Positions 53,267 to 62,437 of a stretch of DNA of 64,000 nucleotides are shown here, piece after piece. Origin of the DNA: Bacteroidia bacterium (GTDB taxonomy: Bacteria > Bacteroidota > Bacteroidia > J057); contig JAWKNO010000001.1 in assembly GCA_041391665.1 (NCBI GenBank), forward strand, positions 930,001-994,000, given 5' to 3'. The first letter of the stretch is position 1. Every line of letters starts with the position of its first letter. Both the position numbers and the translations under genes were made by a program. A model generated the notes under the pieces. That model ran no database searches, was not told the DNA's origin, and was given only the letters and a program-made list of their open reading frames with translations.

Positions 53267-54468
53267 TGAAACACACTTACAGAATATTACCTGCGTTCTC
53301 GCCTGTGTCTTTGCTGACAGGGATTGCCGGGCTATTTCTCTGTATGTGCTGGGGCGGTGCCAATGCCCAGAATTTGTATATCTCCAAGTTTATTCCCACT
53401 AACCCGCTAAACCGGCAAAATGCGGATCACAGGGTTGAACTTTTCTATGAAGGGAAAAAAGATTATCTGGATCTTTCGGGATATGTGCTGGTAACCCGCC
53501 ACTATATTCTCCGCTTGCCCAATAATACTTTTATTGGGCCGATGAGTGCACTCCGCCTCGGAAGTGTTTCCAACGAGTCAAATAAGGATCTTGACCTGGA
53601 GTACAACTACCAACGCGATTTCGCTCCCCGTGTGACAGAGGGAACAGATGAGGGTGATTTTGCCGTGCTGTATGACCCCAACCGAAATATTGTGGATGCT
53701 TTTTATTTTGGCCCGCAAAAAACTGTTTCCTTTCTCCCTTCACGCGCCTCTCTTAAAACCTACAGGGAGAATATTGAAGTCTCTATTCCCGATGAAGAGG
53801 ATAGCCGCTGGTCATATCTGCAGAATCCTGAAGATCCTGCGATGGCTTTTATTTGTATAAACCATTTTTGGCACCCTACTTCCCGAAGATCCAATATCTT
53901 TCCTGCTGCCCGCTACCGGTTCCTTCAGGCAAAGTATGTAGATGGAATTGTTACAGTAAAATGGAAGACTCTTTTTGAAAATGATTGTTATGTCCATACT
54001 GTCGAAAGAAGTACGGACGGAAATACGTTTGAAGTGCTTGAAAAACTTCGCGGCCCGGTCAATAGTTCGCAGCCGTTTGACTATACTTATTATGATGCTG
54101 TTGTCGAAAAAAACAGGGTCTATTATTATCGGATCGCCAATATTGATAAGTTTGGTAATGTCGTGCAATCCAGCCTGACCAAAATCCGTACAGAAGAAAA
54201 CCCCGGCGGGTTTACCTTCGATATTCTCCCCGCAGATAAACATACCATTGCTTCCCTCAATGTCCGTTTCTCTGCAAAAGAAAGCCAGACCGTGCGGATA
54301 AAATTGCTCGACGAACAATTACGTGAAATAGCTAATCTCTATCAGGGTTCTATTGAAGCGGGAAAACAAAATCTGCTTAACTATACCAAACCCCTTCCTG
54401 TCGGGAAATATTTTGTGGTCGTTTCCACAGACCAAAGGCGATATTATGAGCCGTTTGTTGTTCATTGA
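53263..54468 (+). CDS. Secreted protein with lamin-tail-like N-terminal domain and FN3-like/CTD-like C-terminus
   Basis: 401 residues with a signal peptide (LTGIAGLFLCMCWGGANAQ). Residues 38-170 read like a lamin-tail domain (YISKFIPTNP ... HRVELFYEGKKDYLDLSGYVLVT ... NIVDAFYFGP). An FN3-like segment follows (IVTVKWKTLFENDCYVHTVERSTDG), ending in a strand-rich region (VRIKLLDEQLREIANLYQGSI ... PVGKYFVVVSTDQRRYYEPFVV) similar to a type IX sorting domain but lacking its usual YPNP start. It may be a surface or outer-membrane protein. It overlaps tyrS by four bases, an uninformative partnership. Function unknown. Confidence 0.75.
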   Translation: MMKHTYRILPAFSPVSLLTGIAGLFLCMCWGGANAQNLYISKFIPTNPLNRQNADHRVELFYEGKKDYLDLSGYVLVTRHYILRLPNNTFIGPMSALRLGSVSNESNKDLDLEYNYQRDFAPRVTEGTDEGDFAVLYDPNRNIVDAFYFGPQKTVSFLPSRASLKTYRENIEVSIPDEEDSRWSYLQNPEDPAMAFICINHFWHPTSRRSNIFPAARYRFLQAKYVDGIVTVKWKTLFENDCYVHTVERSTDGNTFEVLEKLRGPVNSSQPFDYTYYDAVVEKNRVYYYRIANIDKFGNVVQSSLTKIRTEENPGGFTFDILPADKHTIASLNVRFSAKESQTVRIKLLDEQLREIANLYQGSIEAGKQNLLNYTKPLPVGKYFVVVSTDQRRYYEPFVVH

Positions 54469-54618
54469 CGAAACCCGATCTATCCTGTCCCGTATATCTA
54501 CCTTTCCCCTCAAATAACACGCTGCACCACTTGCAGTACACCTGTTTCCCTGAATGTATAAACATCTCAGGGCCTGACCTTTTGAATTATTTGTTATCGA
54601 AAAAAATTTACACGGGCA

Positions 54619-56445
54619 ATGACTGCTTCGATCAAAAACCTGTTTCGCGCCCTCGACCGGTACAAATGGCAGTACCTGGTCTCGGCTCTGTTGCTGATTC
54701 TCTCGATTGTATTCCGGAGTTTCGAGCCAAAAATCCTTCAAATTGCCATTGATGGGGTAATTGCCCTGTATCAGGAAACGCCGGCTGCCAGTGAAGCAGT
54801 CAAAGATGGCGTATCTCTCTTTCTCTATAGGTTTTTACCCGCGGTGAGTGAGCACAATATCTCGAAACTGCTCCTCGCATTGGCGCTTATGTATATTGCC
54901 ATTTCTGTTCTTCGCGGCGGGTTTTTGTTTGCAGCTGACGTCATCAGGTCGTGGTGTGCCGAGAATATCTCAAAAAAAATGAGAGATCGCGCATTTGCCC
55001 ATATCCAGAAGTTGCCATTGAGCTATTTCTCACGGATTACCAGAGGCGAGCTGATTCAACGATGTACCGGCGATATTGATACGATCAAAGGATTTTTAAA
55101 GGACCAGATTATCGAAATTATCCGCGTACTGGCCATTTTTATATTTTCATTCTGGATGATGGCGCTGGTGAATATACAGTATGCATGGATCAGCATTTGC
55201 CTTACTCCATTGATCGGGATCTCTGCTTACTGGTTTTTTCGCAAGGAAAAAGCCGTGTGGCGGCTTCATGAAGCCGAATCGGACAAACTCAGCGACATGG
55301 TTCAGGAAAACCTGAACGGTATCCGCCTGGTAGCCGCTTTTGCAAATGAAAACCACGAAATCGAAAGATTTCGGGAGCAAAATATACGAAAACGAAGTAT
55401 GGGTTTTCAGCATAACAAGATCCATGCGATTTTTTGGCCGGTTTCAGATTTGCTCGGATTTACTCAGATTGCGGTATCTATTTTGGCAGGAGGGATTTTT
55501 GTGGTTCGCGGGCAAATAACGGTAGGTGAACTGGTGAGCTTTTTCACTTATATATACATGGTTGCGTGGCCCATGCGCCAGTTGGGGAGAATTCTGTCCA
55601 ACATGGGTATGGCTGTAGTAGCGATGGAGCGGATCTCGGAGATCATGACAGAAAGCGGAGAGCCGGAAGACGGAGATTCGGCTGCGAATATTAAAGGTGC
55701 GATTAGCTTCCGTAATGTCAGTTTCCGCTACAGGAAAGACGATCCATATGCTTTGCACAATGTCAGTTTTTCGATATCGGCAGGCGAAAAGGTGGCTATT
55801 ATCGGTCCGACAGGTGCGGGCAAAACTTCGGTAACCCGCCTGCTGTTGCGACTGTTTGAACCAGAGGAAGGGGTAATTCTCCTTGACGGAAAACCCCTGA
55901 ATACCTATTCGAGAAAATCTGTCCGGAAGAAAATAGGACTGGCGCTTCAGAAGGCATTCCTTTTTTCTATGACTATCAGGAAAAACATAACCTATACGAG
56001 CCCCAAAGCTGAAGAAGATCGCGTGGATGTGGTTGCCGGTATTGCTCAGGTGGCAGAAATCAGGGATATCTTCCCGCAGGGATATGAAACGCTGGTAGGA
56101 GAAAAAGGCGTAACACTTTCCGGGGGGCAGAAACAAAGAGTCGCTCTGGCAAGGACGCTTCTCCCGGAGCCGGAGGTGTTGATTCTGGACGATATTACTT
56201 CGGCAGTTGATACAGAGACCGAGCAGGAAATTTTCCAGGCGTTGAAAGGCGAACTTGCCGACAAGACGACCCTGATTGTTTCCCACCGGATTACCTCTAT
56301 TCAGCAGGCCGACCGGATTTTGGTGTTTGACAAAGGACAGATTATTCAGGAAGGTACACCTTCTGAGCTGGAGAAAATCCCGGGATATTATCAGGAGATT
56401 TTCCAGTTACAATCTTCCCTGGAAGAAGAAATCAGTAAAACCTGA
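54619..56445 (+). CDS. ABC exporter half-transporter A (degenerate ATP site)
   Basis: 608 residues: a six-helix exporter domain (1-330), then an ATPase. Walker A GPTGAGKT at 396-403, signature LSGGQ at 500-504, Walker B ending in D524, H-loop VSHRITS. The residue after Walker B is Asp525 instead of the catalytic Glu (LILDDITSAVD), the hallmark of the degenerate site in heterodimeric exporters such as MdlA/MdlB and TM287/288. The partner is the next gene. Substrate unknown; multidrug or lipid-like export is usual. 21 bases separate the two genes. Confidence 0.92.
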   Translation: MTASIKNLFRALDRYKWQYLVSALLLILSIVFRSFEPKILQIAIDGVIALYQETPAASEAVKDGVSLFLYRFLPAVSEHNISKLLLALALMYIAISVLRGGFLFAADVIRSWCAENISKKMRDRAFAHIQKLPLSYFSRITRGELIQRCTGDIDTIKGFLKDQIIEIIRVLAIFIFSFWMMALVNIQYAWISICLTPLIGISAYWFFRKEKAVWRLHEAESDKLSDMVQENLNGIRLVAAFANENHEIERFREQNIRKRSMGFQHNKIHAIFWPVSDLLGFTQIAVSILAGGIFVVRGQITVGELVSFFTYIYMVAWPMRQLGRILSNMGMAVVAMERISEIMTESGEPEDGDSAANIKGAISFRNVSFRYRKDDPYALHNVSFSISAGEKVAIIGPTGAGKTSVTRLLLRLFEPEEGVILLDGKPLNTYSRKSVRKKIGLALQKAFLFSMTIRKNITYTSPKAEEDRVDVVAGIAQVAEIRDIFPQGYETLVGEKGVTLSGGQKQRVALARTLLPEPEVLILDDITSAVDTETEQEIFQALKGELADKTTLIVSHRITSIQQADRILVFDKGQIIQEGTPSELEKIPGYYQEIFQLQSSLEEEISKT

Positions 56446-56466
56446 GACAGGCCGTACTGATAGCGA

Positions 56467-58305
56467 ATGATGGTTGAATTATTTACACAAGTTGGTATGT
56501 CATCACATATATTTCATGGAGAGAAGCAGGAGGCGGAGCGAAAGCAGGCGTTATGGCCGTTTCTCCGGCGGGTATTTCTCATTAGTTTTCAATACAAAAA
56601 ATGGTTTTGGCTGGTTGCGGCAGGGTCTGCTGCAACCGCTATTGCCGACGGCATCGTTCCCCTGATCTGGCTCAGGTATATCGACGAAGTCATTACACCG
56701 GCGATGGAGACCTTCCGCGAAAGCGGAACGGCTGACTGGACTTCGGTCTATCGGTTTGCGATGATTTTTCCGATCGTTTTTGTCTTGCAGGCCTGCGCTA
56801 TCGGTGCTTTTATTCTGGCTGCCGGTAGATTAAAGGAGAATGTGATTTTCGATCTGCGCGAACAAATGTTTCATAAACTCCAACATTTGTCTTACAGCTT
56901 TTACGACAAAGCTTCTATCGGCAATCTCTCCATACGCCTGACTTCAGACGTAAACCGGGTAGCTCAGGTAATTTCGTGGGGGTTTGTCGAATTGCTCTTT
57001 GGCCTGATGATGATCACCGTAAGCCTCACGGCCATGTTTTTGTACAACTGGCAGTTGAGCCTGATTGTCATGCTTTCTATTCCGGTGTTGCTGTTTCTGT
57101 CGATCAAAGTTCGGGGCCTCCTGATTGGGTATTCACGGAAAGCGCGCAAAGCCTATAGCCAAATGGCTGCTTATCTGACCGAACATATCAACGGCCTGGA
57201 AGTCAATAAGACAACCGTACAGGAAGAGCAGGCAACGGAAGACTTTCATGAAGTGACCGAAGAGTTGCGCGATGCAGCTTATAAGTCTTCTTTTTACGCA
57301 TCGCTGTACTTTCCGATCGTAGTTGTAACGGGTTCTGTATCAGCGGCATTGGTTGTTTTTCTCGGTGGGAATATGGCCATTGCCAGTGCTACCGGTGTCA
57401 CAATAGGTGTGCTGGCCGCTTTCTTTAGTTACGCCAGGATGATTTTTGAGCCTATTTTTGATATTACCAAGTTTTATGCAACAGCACAGGATAGTCTTTC
57501 GGCGGGAGAACGGATATTCAATCTGATAGATGAGCCGGTCGAAATCAAAGACCGTGAAGGCCTTGAATCTTTTGGCGAAATCAAAGGCGAGATTCAATTC
57601 GAAGGGGTTGACTTTGCCTACGTACGTGACGGGACGATGATTCTGAAAGATTTTGATCTTCATATTCCTGCCGGGCAGTCTGTAGCAATTGTTGGTGCTA
57701 CAGGTAGTGGGAAAACGACAATCTCCAGCCTTGTGAGTCGTTTTTATGAGCCATTGGCGGGAAGTATTAAGATTGATGGAACTGACTACCGGGAACGACA
57801 GCTTCACAGTTATCGCCGGCAGTTAGGGATCATTCTTCAGACACCTCATTTGTTTTCCGGTACTTTCAGAGACAATCTTCGTTACGGAAAGCCTGAAGCG
57901 ACAGATGAGGAAATTTCTGCTGCATTAAAACTGATTGGTGCAGAAGAATTTGCCAGCCGTCTGGATGAACAGGTGGGGGAAGAAGGCGGGAATCTTTCTT
58001 CGGGAGAAAAACAACTGATTTCCTTTGCCCGTACCTTGCTGAAAAAGCCGCGCATTCTCATCATGGACGAAGCCACATCTTCGGTGGATACCCTGGCAGA
58101 AATGCGTATTCAGCGCGGAATTGACAGCATGATCCGCGGTCGTACGGCGATCATTATTGCCCACAGGCTTTCTACGATCCGCAACTGCGACCGGATCCTC
58201 GTGATTGCCAAGGGCAAAATCATTGAAGACGGAAGCCACGATGAACTGATTTCCAGTCAGGGACACTATTATGGATTGTTTACCCGGCAGGCAAGAGAGA
58301 ATTGA
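56467..58305 (+). CDS. ABC exporter half-transporter B (canonical ATP site)
   Basis: 612 residues with the same layout: transmembrane domain, Walker A GATGSGKT at 410-417, Walker B D534 followed by catalytic Glu535 (LIMDEATSSVD), H-loop IAHRLST. Its signature motif is the non-standard LSSGE at 510-514. So the canonical Glu of this half pairs with the LSGGQ signature of half A, and its LSSGE faces the Asp site of half A, as expected for an asymmetric heterodimer. It should form one exporter with the preceding protein. The stop codon lies inside the stem of the terminator. Confidence 0.92.
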   Translation: MMVELFTQVGMSSHIFHGEKQEAERKQALWPFLRRVFLISFQYKKWFWLVAAGSAATAIADGIVPLIWLRYIDEVITPAMETFRESGTADWTSVYRFAMIFPIVFVLQACAIGAFILAAGRLKENVIFDLREQMFHKLQHLSYSFYDKASIGNLSIRLTSDVNRVAQVISWGFVELLFGLMMITVSLTAMFLYNWQLSLIVMLSIPVLLFLSIKVRGLLIGYSRKARKAYSQMAAYLTEHINGLEVNKTTVQEEQATEDFHEVTEELRDAAYKSSFYASLYFPIVVVTGSVSAALVVFLGGNMAIASATGVTIGVLAAFFSYARMIFEPIFDITKFYATAQDSLSAGERIFNLIDEPVEIKDREGLESFGEIKGEIQFEGVDFAYVRDGTMILKDFDLHIPAGQSVAIVGATGSGKTTISSLVSRFYEPLAGSIKIDGTDYRERQLHSYRRQLGIILQTPHLFSGTFRDNLRYGKPEATDEEISAALKLIGAEEFASRLDEQVGEEGGNLSSGEKQLISFARTLLKKPRILIMDEATSSVDTLAEMRIQRGIDSMIRGRTAIIIAHRLSTIRNCDRILVIAKGKIIEDGSHDELISSQGHYYGLFTRQAREN

Positions 58306-58329
58306 TTTTCAATTCTCTCTTTTATTTTT
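58295..58329 (+). terminator. Terminator overlapping the ABC exporter stop codon
   Basis: GAGAGAATTGA (58295-58305) and TCAATTCTCTC (58309-58319) form a perfect 11-bp stem with a 3-base loop, followed by TTTTATTTTT (58320-58329). The TGA stop (58303-58305) is part of the left arm, so the ribosome at the end of the gene would occupy the hairpin region. Confidence 0.9.
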
Positions 58330-58383
58330 CGGAAGTTGGGAGAAACTTTGGGAAAATTCCTGTCCACTACTTAATATTTACGC

Positions 58384-58698
58384 ATGAGACGAAACGCTTT
58401 TACTATGAAGCTCAAGCCTGGCTTCGCAGAAGAATACAAAAAAAGGCATGACGAAATATGGCCGGAACTGAGCAGATTTCTTTCAGAATCAGGCATTTCG
58501 GACTATTCTATTTTTCTGGATGAAGATTCGCTTACATTGTTTGCGGTGCAGATATTGGCTGATGATTTTGATGAGGAATCTATTCCCCGTCACCCGATCG
58601 TCAAAAAATGGTGGGCATATATGGCTGATATCATGGAAACAAACTATGACCATTCCCCGGTGACCATGCCATTAAAAGAAGTGTTTTATATGGCATAA
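58384..58698 (+). CDS. rhaM: L-rhamnose mutarotase
   Basis: 104 residues, the same length as E. coli RhaM. The catalytic/binding residues are in place: Tyr18 and His22 in EEYKKRHDEIWPEL, and the Trp pair W76-W77 in HPIVKKWWAYM. It interconverts alpha and beta forms of L-rhamnose. Preceded by a terminator, so it has its own transcript. No rhamnose isomerase, kinase or aldolase gene is in the window. It converges with the large regulator gene, 14 bases apart. Confidence 0.93.
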   Translation: MRRNAFTMKLKPGFAEEYKKRHDEIWPELSRFLSESGISDYSIFLDEDSLTLFAVQILADDFDEESIPRHPIVKKWWAYMADIMETNYDHSPVTMPLKEVFYMA

Positions 58699-58712
58699 GT
58701 GCCTGCCAGCAG

Positions 58713-61625
58713 CTAATCTGCCTCCTCCCGGATGTTTTCAATAAATTCTGTGGGAGTGACACCAAACTCCTTTTTAAAAGCGCGGGTAAAAGAGTTGGGC
58801 AAATCATAACCGACCATATAGCTGATCTCCGCGATGTTGAGTTTGTTCTGGCTTAGCAGGTCGCGAGCGCGTTTCATCCGGAATGATCGCAACATTTCCT
58901 GTGGTTTCATACCCGTAAGCTGTTTTACCTTTCTGATAAAGTGCATATGGCTCAGATTGACCATTTCGCACATTTTGTTGACGTTAAAACTGGCGTCTGA
59001 GAGGTTTTCTTCCATAATCTCAGACAGCAGCCCCAGAAGTTTTTCATCAGAAGAGGTCAGTAAAACCGGAGAAGGAGTCAGCTCAGGTACTACGGGTGGT
59101 GCTATTTCTGGTTCAACAGTCGGAACTGGTGCCTGTGGGTTTTCTGTGTCTGTTAATGTGCGGGTAGTGTCTGGATGAGAATATCGGTTCCAGATGGTTA
59201 TTCTGAATATAAAAATAAGGAAAACAAATAGAAGGAAGACCGTGAGAAAAACAGCCCAGTTTTGTTGCCAGAGCGGAAGCGTTACCTGAAAATGTATTTT
59301 AGCAGGCGAAGGATCTACGTTCATATCAAAGTCTCTGGCTCTGACCTCAAGCGTGTATGAGCCTGTAGGAAGATTGGAGAAGGTGTGTGATGTTTCTCTG
59401 GTAAATGGAGACCATTCTTCCTGATTGAGTCTGTAGGAAAAGGCAAGCAGATGCGTAGGGGTGTTGAGCTGATAGTCTTCTCCTGCCCATTGAAATACCG
59501 GACTGCTCAGCGGCGATATTTTTGAGTTATGGGGTTGAATGGTAGTTTCGGGGTGCTTATTTTCAGGTGAATAACGATAGCTGATCACTTCATTAAAAAT
59601 CCCGGCTGTATTTTTACTAAGTTTCAGTGCCCTTCTTTTCCATTCTCTGGGAGCTTTTGTAACCCAGATATTTCCATCATCGGTTCGCAAAATAGTCCCA
59701 CCTTCCACCTGAATATTCATCTCATCAGGGAATAAACTACAGGTCCAATTTTTTCCATCAAATCTGCAAAGATTATCTTCCGTCACAGCCCAAAAAGCTG
59801 AATCAGATTCTACAAAAACACTGATAATGGTATTACTGGTAAGTCCGGAGTCGATATTATAGTTGTTCCAGGTAGTTCCATCATACGTAAAAACGCCATA
59901 CAGACGAGTACCGACAACCAGAAACCCATCTTTACTGTGGAGGGAATTAATATAAGATTGCAGGCGGGTATCTGCCGGAAGTGTCCATCTTTTTCCATCA
60001 AAGCCAAATAGGTTACTGCCTCCCAGCCAGATTTGTCCATCTTTGGACTGGGCAATGCCATAGGCGTTGGATTGGGTAAGTCCATTGGCATTTCCCGGGT
60101 GAAAAACCCATTGCAGCGGGCGTAACTGGGGATTCAGCAGTTGGATGGCACCCCCTCGATGGCCTTGAGCCGAGACTCTGTCAACGCTACTTCCAAACCA
60201 AAGCGAGCCATCTTCAGCTTCAAACATTGCGCGGTAGTCGATTCCCCACGAAAGTTTGGGATGCGTTTCCTGATGCCAGTGTCCAGATTCAAACAATGCC
60301 GTTGCGGCCACGCCTTTATCAGAACCTCCGGCCCAAATCTGGCCATTGCGGGTAACGATCAGTTTTACGGGTGCATCCATAAGACCTGAGGTAGTATCCC
60401 AGGATGTCCAGATGCCATCTTTTTCTGTGACTACTCTCCCGTCAGCCTCGATAAACCATTGTTTTCCGTCGGGTGTCAGGCATTGAAAATTGAGCCTCGG
60501 AAATGTAGCCCACCGGTCAGCGGAATAATCAATTCTATTTACCCTTGACTTAATGCCGAAAACCCAAAAATTTCGTTTTCCTGAAAAAAACTTAATCCTG
60601 TTGGCAGGCACATGGTACTGAGGTGCTTTGAAAGTATACCAATGATTATTTTTGAATGCATAAACCTTCCCAATAGCCCCAAACCAAATGGTTCCATCTT
60701 CAGTTTCCGCAATATCTGTGGTAAATTCATCTCCGCCAACTTCATCGCTCAAGCGAATATGTTTCCAGGTTTTTCCATCAAAGACGCTGATACCCAGATT
60801 AAACGAGCCATTGATGATCCATATTTTTCCATCGCGGGACTGGATGATTTTTTGTTCCGGTCCGACAGGGAAATCAGGCGTAGAATGAAATATCTGATAT
60901 TCTTCGATCAGAGGTTGAGGGGTAGCGGACGGCCGAAATCGCAGAATTTTTCCTTCATTTCCCTCCCAGTTAGCTGCAAACCATAATGTACCATCTGCCG
61001 CTTCCAATACATGTGAAATCAGGAGCGAATCTCTCCCTTGTAACAGGGATTCGGGTAAATCAACCCAATGCGTATAAGTTAATTGTTGCTCCAGCCGTTT
61101 TCTTACGGATGACGCAGAGTAGAAAACCATTTCCGGAGAATCTTCGGCAGAAAGTTGAATCACACCTGCATTTGTAGCTGCCATGATTCCATTTTTGGAA
61201 GTAGCGGTTATGCTCCGGATCGTAATACCCCATGAAGTTTTCAGCGAGAAAAAGGGTTTCCAAGCGCAGCCTCTGTAGCGAAAAACATCATGAGGCGTTG
61301 CCGCATAGAGTGTGCCGTCTGAGGAGGCCGTAATTTCTATGATCTGATCTGTTAGAGAGGGGAGGTGAGTGGTCCAGGTATAGCCGTCGTATTCCTTGAT
61401 CCCATCGTCAGTGGAAACCCACAAGGTGCCATTACTGTCTTCAAAGATTGCCTGTACGCCACTGCCTTCAAGCGCGTCAATGTTTTTCCATCGCCATGAC
61501 TCGGTAAAAGGATAAGCATACTCAGGGGTGTAGGGCTTTTGACCAGTCAAAAGCCCTATATTCATCAAAAAGACAGATATGCCTGCTAAAAGATATTGCC
61601 ATTCCTTAACATAAAAGTCTAGCAC
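58713..61625 (-). CDS. Membrane-spanning beta-propeller/AraC regulator lacking kinase and receiver
   Basis: 970 residues from GTG 61625, which opens a signal-type helix (LLAGISVFLMNIGLLTGQ). Residues 40-680 form a periplasmic two-component-regulator propeller with many 'DGTLWVSTDDGI...YDGYTW' repeats (for example EDSNGTLWVSTDDGIKEYDG, SRDGKIWIINGSF, SKDGQIWLGGSNL). A Y_Y_Y domain (QEEWSPFTRETSHTF ... SYTLEVRARDFD) leads to a transmembrane helix at about 790-812 (WAVFLTVFLLFVFLIFIF), a Pro-rich linker (813-860) and an AraC helix-turn-helix (866-970). Hybrid two-component systems of Bacteroidota have the same ends but include histidine kinase and receiver domains; here they are missing. It would sense a periplasmic ligand and act directly on DNA at the membrane. 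Confidence 0.85.
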   Translation of the reverse strand: MLDFYVKEWQYLLAGISVFLMNIGLLTGQKPYTPEYAYPFTESWRWKNIDALEGSGVQAIFEDSNGTLWVSTDDGIKEYDGYTWTTHLPSLTDQIIEITASSDGTLYAATPHDVFRYRGCAWKPFFSLKTSWGITIRSITATSKNGIMAATNAGVIQLSAEDSPEMVFYSASSVRKRLEQQLTYTHWVDLPESLLQGRDSLLISHVLEAADGTLWFAANWEGNEGKILRFRPSATPQPLIEEYQIFHSTPDFPVGPEQKIIQSRDGKIWIINGSFNLGISVFDGKTWKHIRLSDEVGGDEFTTDIAETEDGTIWFGAIGKVYAFKNNHWYTFKAPQYHVPANRIKFFSGKRNFWVFGIKSRVNRIDYSADRWATFPRLNFQCLTPDGKQWFIEADGRVVTEKDGIWTSWDTTSGLMDAPVKLIVTRNGQIWAGGSDKGVAATALFESGHWHQETHPKLSWGIDYRAMFEAEDGSLWFGSSVDRVSAQGHRGGAIQLLNPQLRPLQWVFHPGNANGLTQSNAYGIAQSKDGQIWLGGSNLFGFDGKRWTLPADTRLQSYINSLHSKDGFLVVGTRLYGVFTYDGTTWNNYNIDSGLTSNTIISVFVESDSAFWAVTEDNLCRFDGKNWTCSLFPDEMNIQVEGGTILRTDDGNIWVTKAPREWKRRALKLSKNTAGIFNEVISYRYSPENKHPETTIQPHNSKISPLSSPVFQWAGEDYQLNTPTHLLAFSYRLNQEEWSPFTRETSHTFSNLPTGSYTLEVRARDFDMNVDPSPAKIHFQVTLPLWQQNWAVFLTVFLLFVFLIFIFRITIWNRYSHPDTTRTLTDTENPQAPVPTVEPEIAPPVVPELTPSPVLLTSSDEKLLGLLSEIMEENLSDASFNVNKMCEMVNLSHMHFIRKVKQLTGMKPQEMLRSFRMKRARDLLSQNKLNIAEISYMVGYDLPNSFTRAFKKEFGVTPTEFIENIREEAD

Positions 61626-61765
61626 GGCAGAAGTAGTTTGGAAGTTTGAGTTTCTTTATGAAAATACATAACGAGCCCCAAAATACAAACTTCTATAGTT
61701 TGCCGGAAGTGAAAATTTGGAGAGAATATGCTAACTTTTATTCGGCAACATATCCAGATCGGAAA

Positions 61766-62218
61766 CTACTGAACCCGGTACCAGTATTGGGTACGACCGA
61801 TAAGGGAAAAACCAAGATAGCCTCTCAGTTTGAGTTTGTCTTTTTCTATGAGGTCAATATAACAACTGTAAACGCTGCCATTTTTGGGGTCAAGGATTTC
61901 TCCATTTTCCCAGACATTGCCTTTGCCTTTTTCGAGTCCTTCAAGGATAACCATTCCCATTACTCTTTTGTTGTAACGTGGGTCATCTTTGTCGCACTCA
62001 TCACAGATAGGGTCCTGTTCTTCATTGGGTTTGCGGAAAAGCTGGATGACTTTTCCATAGAGTTTTCCATCTTTTTCAAAAATTTCGACGATAGATTTCT
62101 GGTCTCCGGTTTCATCATCGATGGTTTTCCATTTACCTACAGGAGACTGAGCTTTTAGCCCTGCAGAGGCGAGGAAAATGAATAAAAGAGAGATCGTTAT
62201 TTTCTGTGCGAGTTTCAT
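61766..62218 (-). CDS. Secreted DUF2147 domain protein
   Basis: 150 residues with a signal peptide (ISLLFIFLASAGLKAQ). The DUF2147 pattern is present: SPVGKWKTIDDETGDQKSIVEIFEKDGKLYGKV in pieces, then the CDECDKDDPRY part, GMVILEGLEK, ENGEILDPKNGSVYSC and LRGYLGFSLIGRTQYW. These small beta-barrel-like proteins act in the periplasm; no biochemical role is firmly known. Single gene, divergent from the NlpC/P60 gene region. Confidence 0.9.
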   Translation of the reverse strand: MKLAQKITISLLFIFLASAGLKAQSPVGKWKTIDDETGDQKSIVEIFEKDGKLYGKVIQLFRKPNEEQDPICDECDKDDPRYNKRVMGMVILEGLEKGKGNVWENGEILDPKNGSVYSCYIDLIEKDKLKLRGYLGFSLIGRTQYWYRVQ

Positions 62219-62437
62219 AGAATTGATTTTAGCGGAAAATTACGTAAAATTTACTACAACGTAAACGAAGTCATCTTTACATTGTTTGGTTTTGAAGATC
62301 ATACAGTTATGTAGGATTCATCCTGCCTGCAGGTATGTGGCAGACACCGCATCACCAAAATCTTTTGTATCTTTTCCGCGAAACTTGCGTACCAAACACG
62401 CACAAGGCAGATACAAAAAATTGATAGCTAAATACTT

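Noticed and set aside
55444..56286. Long open frame antisense to the ABC exporter ATPase domain
   Set aside because: The coding strand carries complete Walker and signature motifs; the antisense frame is a by-product of their codon use.
58384..58698. Rhamnose utilisation locus around rhaM
   Set aside because: No isomerase, kinase, aldolase or transporter of rhamnose is found within the window; rhaM is preceded by a terminator and stands alone.
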